This document shows positions 1 to 9,935 of a stretch of DNA of 64,000 nucleotides, piece by piece. The translations under genes and the position numbers were made by a program. Origin of the DNA: Salinispora pacifica CNR114 (lineage in GTDB: Bacteria; Actinomycetota; Actinomycetes; Mycobacteriales; Micromonosporaceae); contig NZ_AZWO01000001.1 of assembly GCF_000514775.1 (NCBI RefSeq), forward strand, positions 359,428 through 423,427. Reading direction: 5' to 3'. The first letter of the stretch is position 1. Each line of letters starts with the position of its first letter. The notes under the pieces are model-generated. The model saw only the letters and a list, made by a program, of their open reading frames with translations. It did no database searches and was not told the DNA's origin.

Positions 1-1085
1 GGTACGCCGGCGCGTACCTCGCGGAGATCGCGCAGCAGGTCCAGTCCCGGCGGCCGGACGTGCTGGCGCTTGAAGACGCCGCAGCCCAGGAGGTGTTCCG
101 GGTCGAGGGCGTCGAGTTGATGTTCGCTGAGATCAAGTCGTCGCTGCGTGACTTCGGCGTGGAGTTCGACACCTACTTCAACGAGAAGGACCTGCACGAC
201 CGGGGCGAATTGGAGCTCGCCCTGGAGCGGCTCCGGCAGCAGGGCCACATCTTCGAAGCCGACGGCGCCACCTGGCTGCGCACCACCGACTTCGGCGACG
301 ACAAGGACCGGGTGCTGCGCAAGTCCGACGGCGAGTGGACGTACTTCGCCGCGGACTGCGCCTACTACCTGGACAAGCGGGAGCGCGGCTTCGAGCGGGT
401 CGTGCTGATGCTCGGCGCGGACCACCACGGCTACCTGGGGCGGATGAAGGCGATGGTCGCCTGCTTCGGCGACGACCCGAGCCGCAACCTGGAGATCCTT
501 ATCGGGCAGCTGGTCAACCTGGTCCGGGACGGGGCCCCGGTGCGGATGAGTAAGCGGGCCGGCACCGTGGTGAGCCTGGAGGACCTGGTCGACGCGGTCG
601 GTGTGGACGCCGCCCGGTACGCGTTGGCGCGCTACTCCACCGACTCCCCGATCGACATCGACATCGAGCTGTGGACCCGGGCCAGCCGCGACAACCCGGT
701 CTACTACGTGCAGTACGTGGCGGCGCGTACGGCGAATGTGGGTCGTAATGCCGCGGAGGTCGGGCTGGCCCGGGGCGGCGCGGCGGACTTCCACCCCGAG
801 CTGCTCGACCATGACAAGGAAAACGAGCTGTTGAAGGCGCTGGCCGAGTTCCCCGCCGTGGTGGCCACCGCCGCCGAGCTACGGGAGCCGCACCGGATCG
901 CCCGGTACCTGGAGGACCTGGCCGGGGCGTACCACCGCTTCTATGACAACTGCCGGGTGCTGCCCCGGGGCGACGAGGAGATCACCGACCTGCACCGCGC
1001 CCGGCTCTGGCTCAACGACGCCACCCGCGTGGTCATCGCCAACGGCCTGCGGCTGCTCGGCGTCACGGCCCCAGAGCGGATGTGA
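1..1085 (+). CDS. argS: arginyl-tRNA synthetase, C-terminal part (5' end outside window)
   Basis: Class I aminoacyl-tRNA synthetase that charges tRNA-Arg in the cytoplasm. The reading frame is open from base 3, so about 360 C-terminal residues are present and the N-terminal tRNA-recognition domain and HIGH motif lie to the left of the window. The visible part contains the catalytic-fold segment YVQYVAAR, the KMSKS-loop variant VRMSKRAG (codons around 541-560), and an all-helical DALR anticodon-binding domain ending in LGVTAPERM, a family-typical C-terminus. The stop is TGA at 1083-1085. It is followed at once by a duplicated 56-bp repeat and lysA. Family assignment is certain; the gene is only truncated by the window edge. 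Confidence 0.97.
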   Translation, partial: YAGAYLAEIAQQVQSRRPDVLALEDAAAQEVFRVEGVELMFAEIKSSLRDFGVEFDTYFNEKDLHDRGELELALERLRQQGHIFEADGATWLRTTDFGDDKDRVLRKSDGEWTYFAADCAYYLDKRERGFERVVLMLGADHHGYLGRMKAMVACFGDDPSRNLEILIGQLVNLVRDGAPVRMSKRAGTVVSLEDLVDAVGVDAARYALARYSTDSPIDIDIELWTRASRDNPVYYVQYVAARTANVGRNAAEVGLARGGAADFHPELLDHDKENELLKALAEFPAVVATAAELREPHRIARYLEDLAGAYHRFYDNCRVLPRGDEEITDLHRARLWLNDATRVVIANGLRLLGVTAPERM

Positions 1086-1087
1086 CA

Positions 1088-1199
1088 TGCGAGCGCGAGG
1101 AGTGAGCTTGCGAGCCCCGCAGTCGGGAAGCGGAGACAGATAGTGCGAGCGCGAGGAGTGAGCTTGCGAGCCCCGCAGTCGGGAAGCGGAGACGGATAG
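1088..1199 (+). repeat. two tandem copies of a 56-bp repeat
   Basis: Copy 1 is 1088-1143 and copy 2 is 1144-1199. They differ at one base (gacAga versus gacGga). Each starts TGCGAGCGCGAGGAGTGAGC and ends GATAG. The second copy abuts the lysA start codon and its GCGGAGAC segment provides the purine-rich ribosome-binding region. GAGCGAGGAGTGAGC-like interspersed repeats are familiar in Micromonospora and Salinispora genomes (background knowledge, not checked here). Confidence 0.9.
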
Positions 1200-2612
1200 A
1201 TGCGTGCACACGAGGCCGGTGCCCTGCACGGGGAGATCGGCAGTCAGGGTACGGCGTGGCTGCGTGCCCCACGGGACGTGAACGCCCTGCTGCCCGGGCT
1301 GTGGCCGCGCACCGTCAGCCGGGCGGCGGACGGCGCGCTCGCCGTCGCGGGCCGCTCGGTGCGGGAACTCGCGGCCGAGTTCGGCACCGCGGTGTACCTC
1401 TTGGACGAGGAGGACCTGCGGAGCCGCTGTCGGGATTTCCGTGCCGCTTTCCCGACCGAGGATGTCTACTACGCCGGTAAGGCGTTCCTTTGCCGGGCGG
1501 TCGCCCGAATGGTCGCCGAGGAGGGCCTGCACCTGGACGTGTGCAGCGGCGGCGAGTTGGCTACCGCGCTGGCGGCCGGGATGCCGGCGGAGCGGATCGG
1601 CTTCCACGGCAACAACAAGTCGACCGCCGAGCTGAGCCGGGCGTTGGAGGTCGGGGTGGGGCGGATCATCGTCGACTCCGCCCACGAGATCGACCGGCTC
1701 ACCGCCCTGGCCCGCGCGCGGGGCGTCCGCCCGCGGGTGCTGGTCCGGGTCACCGTCGGCGTGGAGGCGCATACCCACGAGTTCATCGCCACCGCGCACG
1801 AGGACCAGAAGTTCGGCTTCTCGCTGGCGGACGGCGCGGCGATCGCCGCCGCGCTGCGCATCCTCGACGAGAATGTGCTGGAATTGCGCGGTCTGCACTC
1901 GCACATCGGGTCGCAGATCTTCGATGCGAGCGGGTTCGAGGTCTCCGCCCGCCGGGTGCTGGCGCTCCAGGCGCAGATTCGCGACGCGCGGGGGGTGCAG
2001 CTACCGGAGCTGGACCTGGGTGGCGGTTTCGGGATCGCGTACACCTCGCAGGACGACCCGGCCACGCCGGCCGACCTGGCGAAGCGGCTACGCAAAATCG
2101 TTGACGGGGAGTGTGCCGCCGAGCGGCTGGCGGTGCCGCACCTGTCGATCGAGCCGGGCCGGGCGATCGTCGGCCCGGCCATGTTCACGCTCTACGAGGT
2201 GGGCACGGTCAAGTCGGTGCCGGTCGGAACCGGTGGCGACGCGACGGATGGGCGTCGTTGTTATGTGAGTGTTGACGGCGGCATGAGCGACAACATCCGA
2301 ACCGCGCTCTACGACGCGTCATACTCGGCGACCCTGGCGTCCCGAGCGAGCGTTGCCGAGCCGGTGCTTGCCCGCGTTGTGGGAAAGCACTGTGAGTCCG
2401 GGGACATCGTGGTGAAGGATGAATTCCTGCCCGCCGACGTGCAGCCTGGAGATCTTGTCGCCGTGCCCGGCACGGGTGCGTACTGCCGAAGCATGGCCAG
2501 TAACTACAACCACGTGCCGCGCCCCCCGGTGGTCGCGGTGCGCGACGGCCGGGCTCGCCTGATCGTCCGCCGGGAGACCGAAGAGGACCTGCTCGCTTTG
2601 GATGTGGGATGA
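1200..2612 (+). CDS. lysA: diaminopimelate decarboxylase
   Basis: PLP-dependent, fold-type III decarboxylase that converts meso-diaminopimelate to lysine, the last step of lysine synthesis. The 470-residue protein has the PLP-lysine segment YYAGKAFLC, the HSHIGSQI block, the glycine-rich phosphate-binding segment LDLGGGFGIAY, EPGRAIVGPA, and the CESGDIV motif whose cysteine lies at the dimeric active site. The ATG at 1200 sits directly after the second 56-bp repeat. The gene is slightly longer than many homologues because of about 30 extra N-terminal residues; an internal start near 1278 (gtg) cannot be excluded. Its TGA overlaps the hom start (ATGA), so the two are probably translationally coupled. 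Confidence 0.96.
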   Translation: MRAHEAGALHGEIGSQGTAWLRAPRDVNALLPGLWPRTVSRAADGALAVAGRSVRELAAEFGTAVYLLDEEDLRSRCRDFRAAFPTEDVYYAGKAFLCRAVARMVAEEGLHLDVCSGGELATALAAGMPAERIGFHGNNKSTAELSRALEVGVGRIIVDSAHEIDRLTALARARGVRPRVLVRVTVGVEAHTHEFIATAHEDQKFGFSLADGAAIAAALRILDENVLELRGLHSHIGSQIFDASGFEVSARRVLALQAQIRDARGVQLPELDLGGGFGIAYTSQDDPATPADLAKRLRKIVDGECAAERLAVPHLSIEPGRAIVGPAMFTLYEVGTVKSVPVGTGGDATDGRRCYVSVDGGMSDNIRTALYDASYSATLASRASVAEPVLARVVGKHCESGDIVVKDEFLPADVQPGDLVAVPGTGAYCRSMASNYNHVPRPPVVAVRDGRARLIVRRETEEDLLALDVG

Positions 2613-3934
2613 CATCACCTGTGCGCGTGGCGCTGCTCGGCTGTGGCACGGTCGGCAGCGAGGTGGTTCGGCTGCTGCACTCGCAGTCCGCCGATCTCGC
2701 CGCCCGGATCGGTGCCCCGCTGGAGATCGCCGGCATCGCCGTCCGGCGGATCGGCCGGGACCGGGGGGAGCTGCCGGTCGATCCGGCCGTCTTCACCGCT
2801 GACCCGTTCGACCTGGTCAAGCGGGACGACATCGACGTGGTGGTCGAGTGCGTCGGCGGCATCGAACCGGCGCGGAGTTGGCTGGTGGAGGCGCTGCGGG
2901 CGGGTAAGAGCGTGGTAACCGCGAACAAGGCGCTGCTCGCCGAGGACGGCGGGACGCTGCACGACGCGGCGGCGCGGGGTGGGGGCGACCTCTACTACGA
3001 GGCGGCCGTGGCCGGCGCGATTCCCCTGCTGCGCCCGCTGCGGGAGTCGTTGCACGGGGACCGGGTCACCCAGGTGACCGGCATCGTCAACGGCACCACC
3101 AACTTCATCCTCTCCGCCATGGACACCACCGGCGCCGGCTTCGCCGAGGCGTTGGCCGAGGCGACTGATCTGGGGTACGCCGAGGCTGACCCGACGGCCG
3201 ACGTGGAGGGTTTCGACGCTGCGGCCAAGGCGGCGATCCTCGCCTCACTGGCGTTCCACACCCGGGTTGGTGCGGCGGATGTGCACCGGGAGGGCATCAC
3301 CGAGGTCACCGCCGCCGATGTCGCCAGTGCGAAGGCGATGGGCTGCACCATCAAGCTGCTCTGCATCGCGGCCCGGGGCACCGCCGCGGATGGCCGGGAG
3401 ACCGTCAGCGTACGGGTGCATCCGGCGATGATTCCGCTCACCCATCCCCTCGCCGGCGTGGGTGACGCCTTCAACGCGGTGTTCGTGGAGGCCGAGGCGG
3501 CGGGGCAGCTGATGTTCTATGGGCCGGGTGCGGGTGGGGCGCCGACCGCCAGCGCGGTGCTCGGTGACGTGGTGGCGGTCTCCCGTAACCGGCTCGCCGG
3601 GGTCCGGGCGGCCAGTGAGTCGGCCTACGCCGACCTGCCGGTGCGGCCGATGGGGGAGGCGCTCACCCGCTACCACATCAGCCTCGACGTGACCGACCGC
3701 CCCGGGGTGTTGGCGGCGGTGGCGGGCGTGTTCGCGGAGCACGGTGTGTCGATCGCAACGGTTCGGCAGGGCGCTGCGGGTAGCGGCGTGGCCGGCCGGG
3801 ACGAGGACGCCGACCTGGTCATCGTCACCCATGTCGCGCCGGACGCCGCACTCGCCGCGACGGTCCAGGCGTTGCGTGGGCTGGACGCGGTCCGGTCGGT
3901 GGCCAGCGTGCTGCGGGTCGAGGGGAGCGCATAG
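2609..3934 (+). CDS. hom: homoserine dehydrogenase
   Basis: Reduces aspartate semialdehyde to homoserine, the branch point to threonine and methionine. The 441-residue protein opens with a Rossmann motif ([13 protein letters not shown]), then has the catalytic/substrate segment VTANKALLA, the dimerisation-catalytic signature [11 protein letters not shown], and a C-terminal ACT domain (from about residue 350, starting [21 protein letters not shown]) expected to mediate threonine feedback inhibition. The start overlaps the lysA stop by 4 nt. thrC follows after 40 nt, so lysA-hom-thrC looks like one operon, with thrB placed separately near 9.9 kb. Confidence 0.96.
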   Translation: MTSPVRVALLGCGTVGSEVVRLLHSQSADLAARIGAPLEIAGIAVRRIGRDRGELPVDPAVFTADPFDLVKRDDIDVVVECVGGIEPARSWLVEALRAGKSVVTANKALLAEDGGTLHDAAARGGGDLYYEAAVAGAIPLLRPLRESLHGDRVTQVTGIVNGTTNFILSAMDTTGAGFAEALAEATDLGYAEADPTADVEGFDAAAKAAILASLAFHTRVGAADVHREGITEVTAADVASAKAMGCTIKLLCIAARGTAADGRETVSVRVHPAMIPLTHPLAGVGDAFNAVFVEAEAAGQLMFYGPGAGGAPTASAVLGDVVAVSRNRLAGVRAASESAYADLPVRPMGEALTRYHISLDVTDRPGVLAAVAGVFAEHGVSIATVRQGAAGSGVAGRDEDADLVIVTHVAPDAALAATVQALRGLDAVRSVASVLRVEGSA

Positions 3935-3974
3935 CTCAGTCCCGGTGGAGGCCGGGAGAGGCGGAGGAGACAAC

Positions 3975-5024
3975 ATGTGGCGGGGTCTTATCGACGCGTA
4001 CCGAGAGCGGCTGCCGGTCACGGCAACCACCCCGGTCGTCACCCTGCACGAGGGGAACACCCCACTGCTGCCGGCGCCGGTGCTGTCGGCGCGGACCGGG
4101 TGCGAGGTCTATCTGAAGGTCGAGGGCGCCAACCCGACGGGCTCCTTCAAGGACCGGGGAATGACCGTCGCGGTCTCCAAGGCGGTCGAGGCCGACAACA
4201 AGGTGATCATCTGTGCCTCGACCGGTAACACCAGTGCCTCGGCCGCGGCCTACGCGGCGCGAGCTGGCCTGACCTGCGCGGTGCTGGTGCCACAGGGAAA
4301 GATCGCGCTGGGCAAGCTCGCCCAGGCGTTGGTGCACGGTGCCCGACTGCTCCAGGTCAGTGGCAACTTCGACGACTGCCTGTCGTTGGCCGCCAAGCTC
4401 GCTCAGGACTATCCGGTCGCGCTGGTGAACTCGGTGAACATCGACCGGCTACACGGCCAGAAGACCGCCGCGTTCGAGATCGTCGAGGCGCTCGGCGCGG
4501 CACCGGACATTCACTGCATGCCGGTCGGCAACGCGGGGAACATCTCCGCCTACTGGCTCGGCTACTCGGAGGAAGAGGCCGCCGGAAATATCACCCGGAC
4601 CCCGAAGCTGTACGGTTTCCAGGCCGCTGGTGCGGCGCCGATCGTCACCGGCCAGGCGGTGCGCGAACCGGCCACGATCGCCACCGCGATCCGGATCGGC
4701 AATCCGGCGAGCTGGTCGAAAGCACTGGATGCCCGGGATGCCTCGGGCGGTCTGATCGCCGCGGTCACCGACCGGGAGATCCTGACCGCGTACCGGCTGC
4801 TCGCTCGCGATGTCGGGGTCTTCGTCGAGCTGGGCAGCGCCGCGAGTGTCGCCGGACTGCTCCAGCAGGCCGCCGCGGGTACGGTGCCGCCGGGTTCCAC
4901 GGTTGTCTGCACGGTCACCGGTCATGGCCTGAAAGACCCGGAGTGGGCGATCTCGACCGCCCCCGCGCCGGTGACCATCGCCAATGACCCGCTGGCCGCG
5001 GCCCGTTCGCTCGATCTGGCCTGA
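3975..5024 (+). CDS. thrC: threonine synthase
   Basis: PLP enzyme that converts O-phosphohomoserine to threonine. The ATG at 3975 is chosen because GAGGAGA lies 4-10 nt upstream and the encoded [15 protein letters not shown] matches the short actinobacterial threonine synthase class; the frame stays open further upstream but overlaps hom. The 349-residue product carries the PLP-lysine motif [11 protein letters not shown], the [18 protein letters not shown] segment and the glycine loop [12 protein letters not shown]. It is downstream of hom and completes threonine synthesis together with the distant thrB (9936). No terminator was recognised in the 162 bp that follow. Confidence 0.95.
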   Translation: MWRGLIDAYRERLPVTATTPVVTLHEGNTPLLPAPVLSARTGCEVYLKVEGANPTGSFKDRGMTVAVSKAVEADNKVIICASTGNTSASAAAYAARAGLTCAVLVPQGKIALGKLAQALVHGARLLQVSGNFDDCLSLAAKLAQDYPVALVNSVNIDRLHGQKTAAFEIVEALGAAPDIHCMPVGNAGNISAYWLGYSEEEAAGNITRTPKLYGFQAAGAAPIVTGQAVREPATIATAIRIGNPASWSKALDARDASGGLIAAVTDREILTAYRLLARDVGVFVELGSAASVAGLLQQAAAGTVPPGSTVVCTVTGHGLKDPEWAISTAPAPVTIANDPLAAARSLDLA

Positions 5025-5186
5025 GGGCCGGGACGGGATTCGTTCGCGGCGCCGACGACGGCTCGCGGGCGTTGACGGGTGAACTCGCGGGCGGCAGCCA
5101 TTGAACCCCGCCGCACCGGTGCCGAACCAGTACGGGACACTCGACTCACCCGCACCCAATTCCCGCATCAGGAGTGAGCCCAGCCG

Positions 5187-8100
5187 ATGTCGCTGCTCGC
5201 CAGATTCAGTCTCGCCAATCGAGGGCTGATTGCCCTTGTCGCGGTGGTCACCACGGTGTTCGGAGCGTTCGCCGTGCCGTCGCTGAAGCAGCAACTCCTA
5301 CCGTCGCTGGAGTTCCCGGCCGCCTTCATCGTGGCGGCCCATCCAGGCGCCGGTCCGGAGGCTGTCGAGTCGCAGGTAACCGTGCCGATCGAGAACAGTC
5401 TGCAGGGCGTCACCGGGCTGGAGAAGATCACCTCGACCTCGCGCGAGGGGTCGGCGACCATCCAGGTTGAGTACGAGTTCGGTACCGATGTGGACGATGC
5501 GGTCAACCAGTTGCAGAGCGCGGTCAACCGGGTCGCCGGGCTACCGGACGGGGTTGACCCGCAGGTCATCGCCGGCGGCACGGATGACCTGCCGGCGGTG
5601 GTGCTCGCTGCCTCCGGCGGGGCCGACCAGCGGGCGCTCGGCGAACGGCTGCGCGGTACGGTCCTGCCGGAACTGGCTGCGATCGAGGGTGTCCGTGCGG
5701 TCGACCTGACGGGCACCCGCGACGAGGTGGTGGTGATTACCTCGAATGTGGCGAAGCTCACGAAGGCCGGGATTCGGCCCGACGCCTTCGCCAGGGCACT
5801 GCAGGCCAACGGCGTCGCTGTCCCGGCCGGCGCGGTTGTCGACGGCCAACGGACGCTCCCGGTGCAGGTCGGCACCCCGCTGGGCACCCTGGACGAGCTG
5901 CGCGACGTCATCCTCACCGTGGCGCCGGCCGACCCGGTTCGCCTCGGCGACGTGGCGACGGTCGAGGAGCGGCTCACGCCGGTCACCGCGATCACGCGTA
6001 CCAACGGCCAGGACAGTCTGGGTATCGCCGTGACCGCGACGCCGGACGGGAACGCGGTGGAGATCTCCCAGGAGATCCGGGACCGACTCGCGGAGCTGCG
6101 TACCGCCTCCGGCGCCGAGCTGACCGTCGTCTTCGACCAGGCCCCATTCGTCGAAAAGTCGATCAAGGGTCTCGCCACCAAGGGGCTGATCGGCCTCGTG
6201 ATGGCCGCCCTGGTGATCCTGGTCTTCCTGCTCTCGGTGCGCTCCACCGTCGTTACCGCGGTCTCCATCCCGTTGTCGGTGCTGGTCGCACTGATTGCGC
6301 TCTGGATCGGCGACTACTCGCTCAACCTGCTCACCCTCGGCGCGCTGACCATCGCCGTCGGCCGCGTCGTCGACGACTCGATCGTGGTGCTGGAGAACAT
6401 CAAACGGCATCTTGAGTACGGCGAGTCCAAGCAGGAGGCCATCCGTACCGCGGTCCGTGAGGTGGCCGGTGCGGTGACCGCCTCCACCCTCACCACGGTC
6501 GCCGTCTTCGCCCCGATCGCGCTGGTCGGTGGATTCATTGGGCAGCTCTTCACGCCGTTCGCGATCACCGTCACGGTGGCGCTGCTCGCGTCACTGCTGG
6601 TGTCACTGACCCTCATTCCGGTGCTGGCGTACTGGTTCCTCCAGCCGGCCGCTCAGACGGCGGGCGAGGCGGCGGTGCGCCGGGCCGCGGAGGAGAAGGA
6701 GTTGCGTAGCCCGCTGCAGCGCGCGTACCTGCCGGTCATCGGCTTCGCCACCCGGGAACGGTCGACCCGGTGGATCACCCTCGGCCTCGGCGTTCTGGTC
6801 CTCTTCGGCACGTTCGGCCTCTCCCGCCAGCTGGAGACGAACTTCCTCGACGACTCCGGCCAGGACACGATGACCATCACCCAGGAACTGCCGGCGGGCA
6901 CCGGGCTGGCGGGAACGGACGCGGCGGCCCGACAGGTGGAGGAGGTGCTGGCCGAGACCGAGGGCATCGAGACCTACCAGGTCACGGCCGGCGCGGGGGG
7001 TAACCCGTGGGCTGGTGCCGGTGGCAACAATGTGGCGTCCTGGTCGCTGACCCTCACCGATACCGACGCCGAGCAGATGCGTGCTGTCCTGCGCGAGAGG
7101 TTCGACGGGTTCGGTGCCGAGGCGGGTGAGTTCCGGTTCGGGGCCGGGCAGGGTGGAGCCGCCGCGAATCAGCTCGAGGTGGTCGTGCAGGCTACCGATC
7201 CGGCGATCCGGAGCCAGGCCATCGACGAGGCGTTGGCGGCGATGACGGGGCTGCCCGGCGTCGAGGATGTGACCACCAGCGTGGCGACCCAGGTCGGGCA
7301 GATCGAGGTCAAGGTTGATCGGGCGAAGGCCGCGGCGGCCGGGCTCACCGAGGCGGGTGTCGGGCAGCTCGTCGCGCAGGCATTCCGGGGCGCCCCGCTG
7401 GGGCAGCTGACGATCGAGGGCCAGCAGCGGAACGTGGTCCTGCAAACCGCCCCACCGCCGGTGTCGCCCGAGCAGTTGCGGGCGTTGCCGGTCGGCGCGG
7501 TCCCGCTGGGCGCCATCGCTGAGGTCGGTGAGGTTCTCGGCCCCCAGCAGATCACCCGGATCGACGGTGAGCGCAGCGTCTCGGTGACCGGCACGGCCAC
7601 CGGCTCCGACCTCGGCGCGACCAGCCAGGAGTTGCAGGAGCGGCTGGATGCGATCGACGTCCCCGGGGCCACCTTCGTCATCGGCGGCGTCAGCGCGGAC
7701 CAGGAGGAGGCCTTCGCGGATCTGGGGCTGGCGGTGCTCGCCGCGATCGCGATCGTATTCCTGATCATGGTTGTGACGTTCCGTAGCCTGACTCAGGCGC
7801 TGATCCTGCTGGTCTCCGTGCCGTTCGCGGCGACCGGCGCGATCGGGCTGCTGCTGGCTACCGGCACCCCGCTGGGGGTGCCGGCGTTGATCGGTGTTCT
7901 CATGCTGGTCGGCATCGTGGTGACCAACGCGATCGTCCTGCTCGATCTGGTCAACCAGTACCGGGCGCAGGGCCTGGGGATCCGGGAGGCGGTTGTCGAG
8001 GGCGGTCGGCGGCGGCTGCGCCCGATTCTGATGACCGCGGTCGCGACCATCTTCGCGCTGCTGCCGATGGCCCTCGGCCTGACCGGCGAGGGCGGCTTCA

Positions 8101-8495
8101 TCTCGGAGCCCCTGGCGATCGTGGTGATCGGCGGTCTGCTCAGCTCGACCTTGCTCACCCTGGTGCTGGTTCCGACCCTGTACGTCATGGTGGAGAACGC
8201 CAAGGAGTCGATCCGGGACTGGCGGGCGGGTCTGCGGGGGCCGCGGGCCGGGGCGGACGCATCGGGCGGCACGCCCGCCGCAGCTGAGCCGGCGGCCACC
8301 GGGCCCGGTGCGGCCTCCCCAGCGGTCAGCGGTCCCGGCGTAGCGGAGTCGGCGGGTCCGGGTGGTGACGCCGACACCGCCGGAGAGGTGTCCGACCAAC
8401 CGACGCCCTCACCAGCGCTGGTTGAGGGAACTGACCAGTTTGAGGTGCTGCGACTGCCCAGAAGCCGTACCTCGCCGCTTCCGCCGGCGGAGTAG
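5187..8495 (+). CDS. RND-family efflux transporter (HAE1/AcrB type)
   Basis: Large inner-membrane proton-driven exporter of 1102 residues. It has the duplicated RND architecture: an N-terminal transmembrane helix (about residues 12-30), a first periplasmic loop beginning LPSLEFPAAFIVAAHPGAGPEAVE, a helix bundle around 330-480 with the conserved intramembrane acidic pair in GRVVDDSIVVLENIK, a second large loop (about 560-850) and a second bundle with LVGIVVTNAIVLLDLVNQYR. The C-terminal ~80 residues are a low-complexity Ala/Pro/Gly tail. GGAG precedes the ATG by about 12 nt. No membrane-fusion or outer-membrane partner is adjacent, as is usual in Gram-positive bacteria. The substrate is unknown. 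Confidence 0.92.
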   Translation: MSLLARFSLANRGLIALVAVVTTVFGAFAVPSLKQQLLPSLEFPAAFIVAAHPGAGPEAVESQVTVPIENSLQGVTGLEKITSTSREGSATIQVEYEFGTDVDDAVNQLQSAVNRVAGLPDGVDPQVIAGGTDDLPAVVLAASGGADQRALGERLRGTVLPELAAIEGVRAVDLTGTRDEVVVITSNVAKLTKAGIRPDAFARALQANGVAVPAGAVVDGQRTLPVQVGTPLGTLDELRDVILTVAPADPVRLGDVATVEERLTPVTAITRTNGQDSLGIAVTATPDGNAVEISQEIRDRLAELRTASGAELTVVFDQAPFVEKSIKGLATKGLIGLVMAALVILVFLLSVRSTVVTAVSIPLSVLVALIALWIGDYSLNLLTLGALTIAVGRVVDDSIVVLENIKRHLEYGESKQEAIRTAVREVAGAVTASTLTTVAVFAPIALVGGFIGQLFTPFAITVTVALLASLLVSLTLIPVLAYWFLQPAAQTAGEAAVRRAAEEKELRSPLQRAYLPVIGFATRERSTRWITLGLGVLVLFGTFGLSRQLETNFLDDSGQDTMTITQELPAGTGLAGTDAAARQVEEVLAETEGIETYQVTAGAGGNPWAGAGGNNVASWSLTLTDTDAEQMRAVLRERFDGFGAEAGEFRFGAGQGGAAANQLEVVVQATDPAIRSQAIDEALAAMTGLPGVEDVTTSVATQVGQIEVKVDRAKAAAAGLTEAGVGQLVAQAFRGAPLGQLTIEGQQRNVVLQTAPPPVSPEQLRALPVGAVPLGAIAEVGEVLGPQQITRIDGERSVSVTGTATGSDLGATSQELQERLDAIDVPGATFVIGGVSADQEEAFADLGLAVLAAIAIVFLIMVVTFRSLTQALILLVSVPFAATGAIGLLLATGTPLGVPALIGVLMLVGIVVTNAIVLLDLVNQYRAQGLGIREAVVEGGRRRLRPILMTAVATIFALLPMALGLTGEGGFISEPLAIVVIGGLLSSTLLTLVLVPTLYVMVENAKESIRDWRAGLRGPRAGADASGGTPAAAEPAATGPGAASPAVSGPGVAESAGPGGDADTAGEVSDQPTPSPALVEGTDQFEVLRLPRSRTSPLPPAE

Positions 8496-8508
8496 TTCCC
8501 CCGGCTCG

Positions 8509-8543
8509 CGGACGCCCTCGACGGCTGGCCGAGGGCGTCCGCG
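8509..8543 (+). terminator. hairpin terminator after the RND transporter gene
   Basis: A perfect 13-bp stem (8509-8521 with 8531-8543, arm GCGGACGCCCTCG) and a 9-nt loop lie 14 nt after the transporter stop. There is no long T-tract, as is usual in high-GC actinobacteria. Confidence 0.75.
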
Positions 8544-8596
8544 CCGTTTCCGGACCCTGCGGTCCGCACGATGACCAAGCGCGGCACCGCGGTGGA

Positions 8597-8602
8597 TAGG
8601 GT
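8597..8602 (+). promoter_or_regulatory. candidate -10 box (TAGGGT) for the MFS gene, leaderless
   Basis: TAGGGT ends exactly 6 nt before the ATG at 8609, which places the start codon at +1. There is no convincing Shine-Dalgarno sequence. Confidence 0.45.
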
Positions 8603-8608
8603 TCGGTG

Positions 8609-9850
8609 ATGCCGTCCGTCCTCTCGGTTCTGCGTCGTAACCGGAACTTCCGCAAACTGCTCTTGGCCGAGCTGATGGTCTTCGGTGTGGACTGGTTCGT
8701 CATGGTTCCGTTGCTGGTGCTCCTGCCGGCGTTGACCGGCAGCGGCGTGTGGGGTGCGCTGCTGCTGGCCATGGACACCGGCGTCGTGGCGCTGCTGCTG
8801 CCGTACACCGGGGCGGTGGCGGACCGGTTCGACCGCCGTCGGATCATGATCGGAGCCAACCTCGCCGCGCTGCTCGGCGTCCTGCTGCTCCTCGGGGTAC
8901 GCGATGCCGGCACCGCCTGGCTGGCGTTGGTGGGGATCGGGGTGGTGGCGGTAGCCAAGGCGTTCTACTCGCCGGCCGCGCAGGCCGCCCTGCCGAACGT
9001 GTTGGACCGGGACGAGTTGGCTGCGGGTAACGCGGTTGCGGGTTCGGCGTGGGGCACGATGACGATTGTCGGGGCGTCGCTGGGTGGTGTGCTGAGCAGC
9101 GCCACCGGACCGTACGTCGCCTTCTGGGCGGCTGCCGGCGGTCTGGTCCTGGCGGCGATCCTGGCCGTGCTGATCCGCCGGCCGTTGCAGGCGCCCCGAG
9201 AGCAGGATCGGCCGGCACAGCAGACCTGGGCGGCTGTCCGGGAGGCGCTTGGTTACATCGGCCACCGGCCCCGGGTGCTGGCGTTGGTCACGGTGAAGTC
9301 GGCAGTCGGTCTTGGTAATGGTGTATTGACGGTTTTCCCCTTGCTGGCAGCGACCTATGCGGCTGGCCCGATCGGTGTCGGTCTGCTCTTCGCGGTCCGT
9401 GGGGCGGGAGCTCTGGTCGGTCCGATCCTGATGCGACGGGTCCTGGCAAACCGGGCCTGGCTGCTGCCGGGCCTGGCGCTGTCCATGTCGCTGTACGGGC
9501 TGGCCTATCTGGGCACCTCGGCGGTGAACTGGTTCCCGCTGGTGCTCGTGTTGGTCTTTGTGGCGCACTTCGCTGGGGGCAGTAACTGGGTCATGTCCAA
9601 CTACGCCCTCCAGGGTGAGGTCCCGGACCGGTTACGCGGGCGGGTTTTCGCCACCGACATGATGCTGGCGACTCTCGCCATCTCGGTGAGCCAGCTGGTG
9701 GTGGCGTCGGTGATTGACGTGGTGGACGAACGGGTGGTGCTGGCCGGTGGCGGTCTGGTCACCCTGGTCTATGCGATCGGCTGGCGGGTGGCGACCCGCC
9801 AGCTCTCGCTGACCGAGCCGGTTGCCGAGCCGGAGTCGGCTCCGCGCTGA
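8609..9850 (+). CDS. MFS transporter, Enterobactin-exporter (EntS)-like
   Basis: Twelve-helix major facilitator permease of 413 residues (ATG 8609; an in-frame GTG lies 3 nt earlier). The N-terminus RNRNFRKLLLAELMVFGVDWFVMVPLLVLLPAL, the cytoplasmic loop GAVADRFDRRRIMIGANLAALLGV and the late segment NYALQGEVPDRLRGRVFATDMML are characteristic of the MFS_3/EntS-type subgroup. It lies between a terminator and thrB, so it is probably monocistronic. The substrate cannot be deduced from sequence or context. The start choice rests on TAGGGT positioned for a leaderless mRNA beginning at the ATG. Confidence 0.88.
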   Translation: MPSVLSVLRRNRNFRKLLLAELMVFGVDWFVMVPLLVLLPALTGSGVWGALLLAMDTGVVALLLPYTGAVADRFDRRRIMIGANLAALLGVLLLLGVRDAGTAWLALVGIGVVAVAKAFYSPAAQAALPNVLDRDELAAGNAVAGSAWGTMTIVGASLGGVLSSATGPYVAFWAAAGGLVLAAILAVLIRRPLQAPREQDRPAQQTWAAVREALGYIGHRPRVLALVTVKSAVGLGNGVLTVFPLLAATYAAGPIGVGLLFAVRGAGALVGPILMRRVLANRAWLLPGLALSMSLYGLAYLGTSAVNWFPLVLVLVFVAHFAGGSNWVMSNYALQGEVPDRLRGRVFATDMMLATLAISVSQLVVASVIDVVDERVVLAGGGLVTLVYAIGWRVATRQLSLTEPVAEPESAPR

Positions 9851-9900
9851 CCGGCCACGGCCCCCCATTATCGCCCCGACAGGCGGGCCGGGGGCGGTGG

Positions 9901-9929
9901 TTCGGAACATCGGTGTGCGGTCCTAGCAT
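9901..9929 (+). promoter_or_regulatory. candidate thrB promoter (TTCGGA-17-TAGCAT), leaderless
   Basis: The -35-like TTCGGA (9901-9906), a 17-nt spacer and the -10 TAGCAT (9924-9929) end 6 nt before the GTG at 9936. This predicts a transcript starting at the start codon itself. Confidence 0.55.
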
Positions 9930-9935
9930 GAGTGC

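Noticed and set aside
6603..8399. A 598-codon minus-strand frame opposite the RND transporter gene
   Set aside because: Arg/Gln/Asp-rich nonsense composition; a shadow of the transporter's codon usage.
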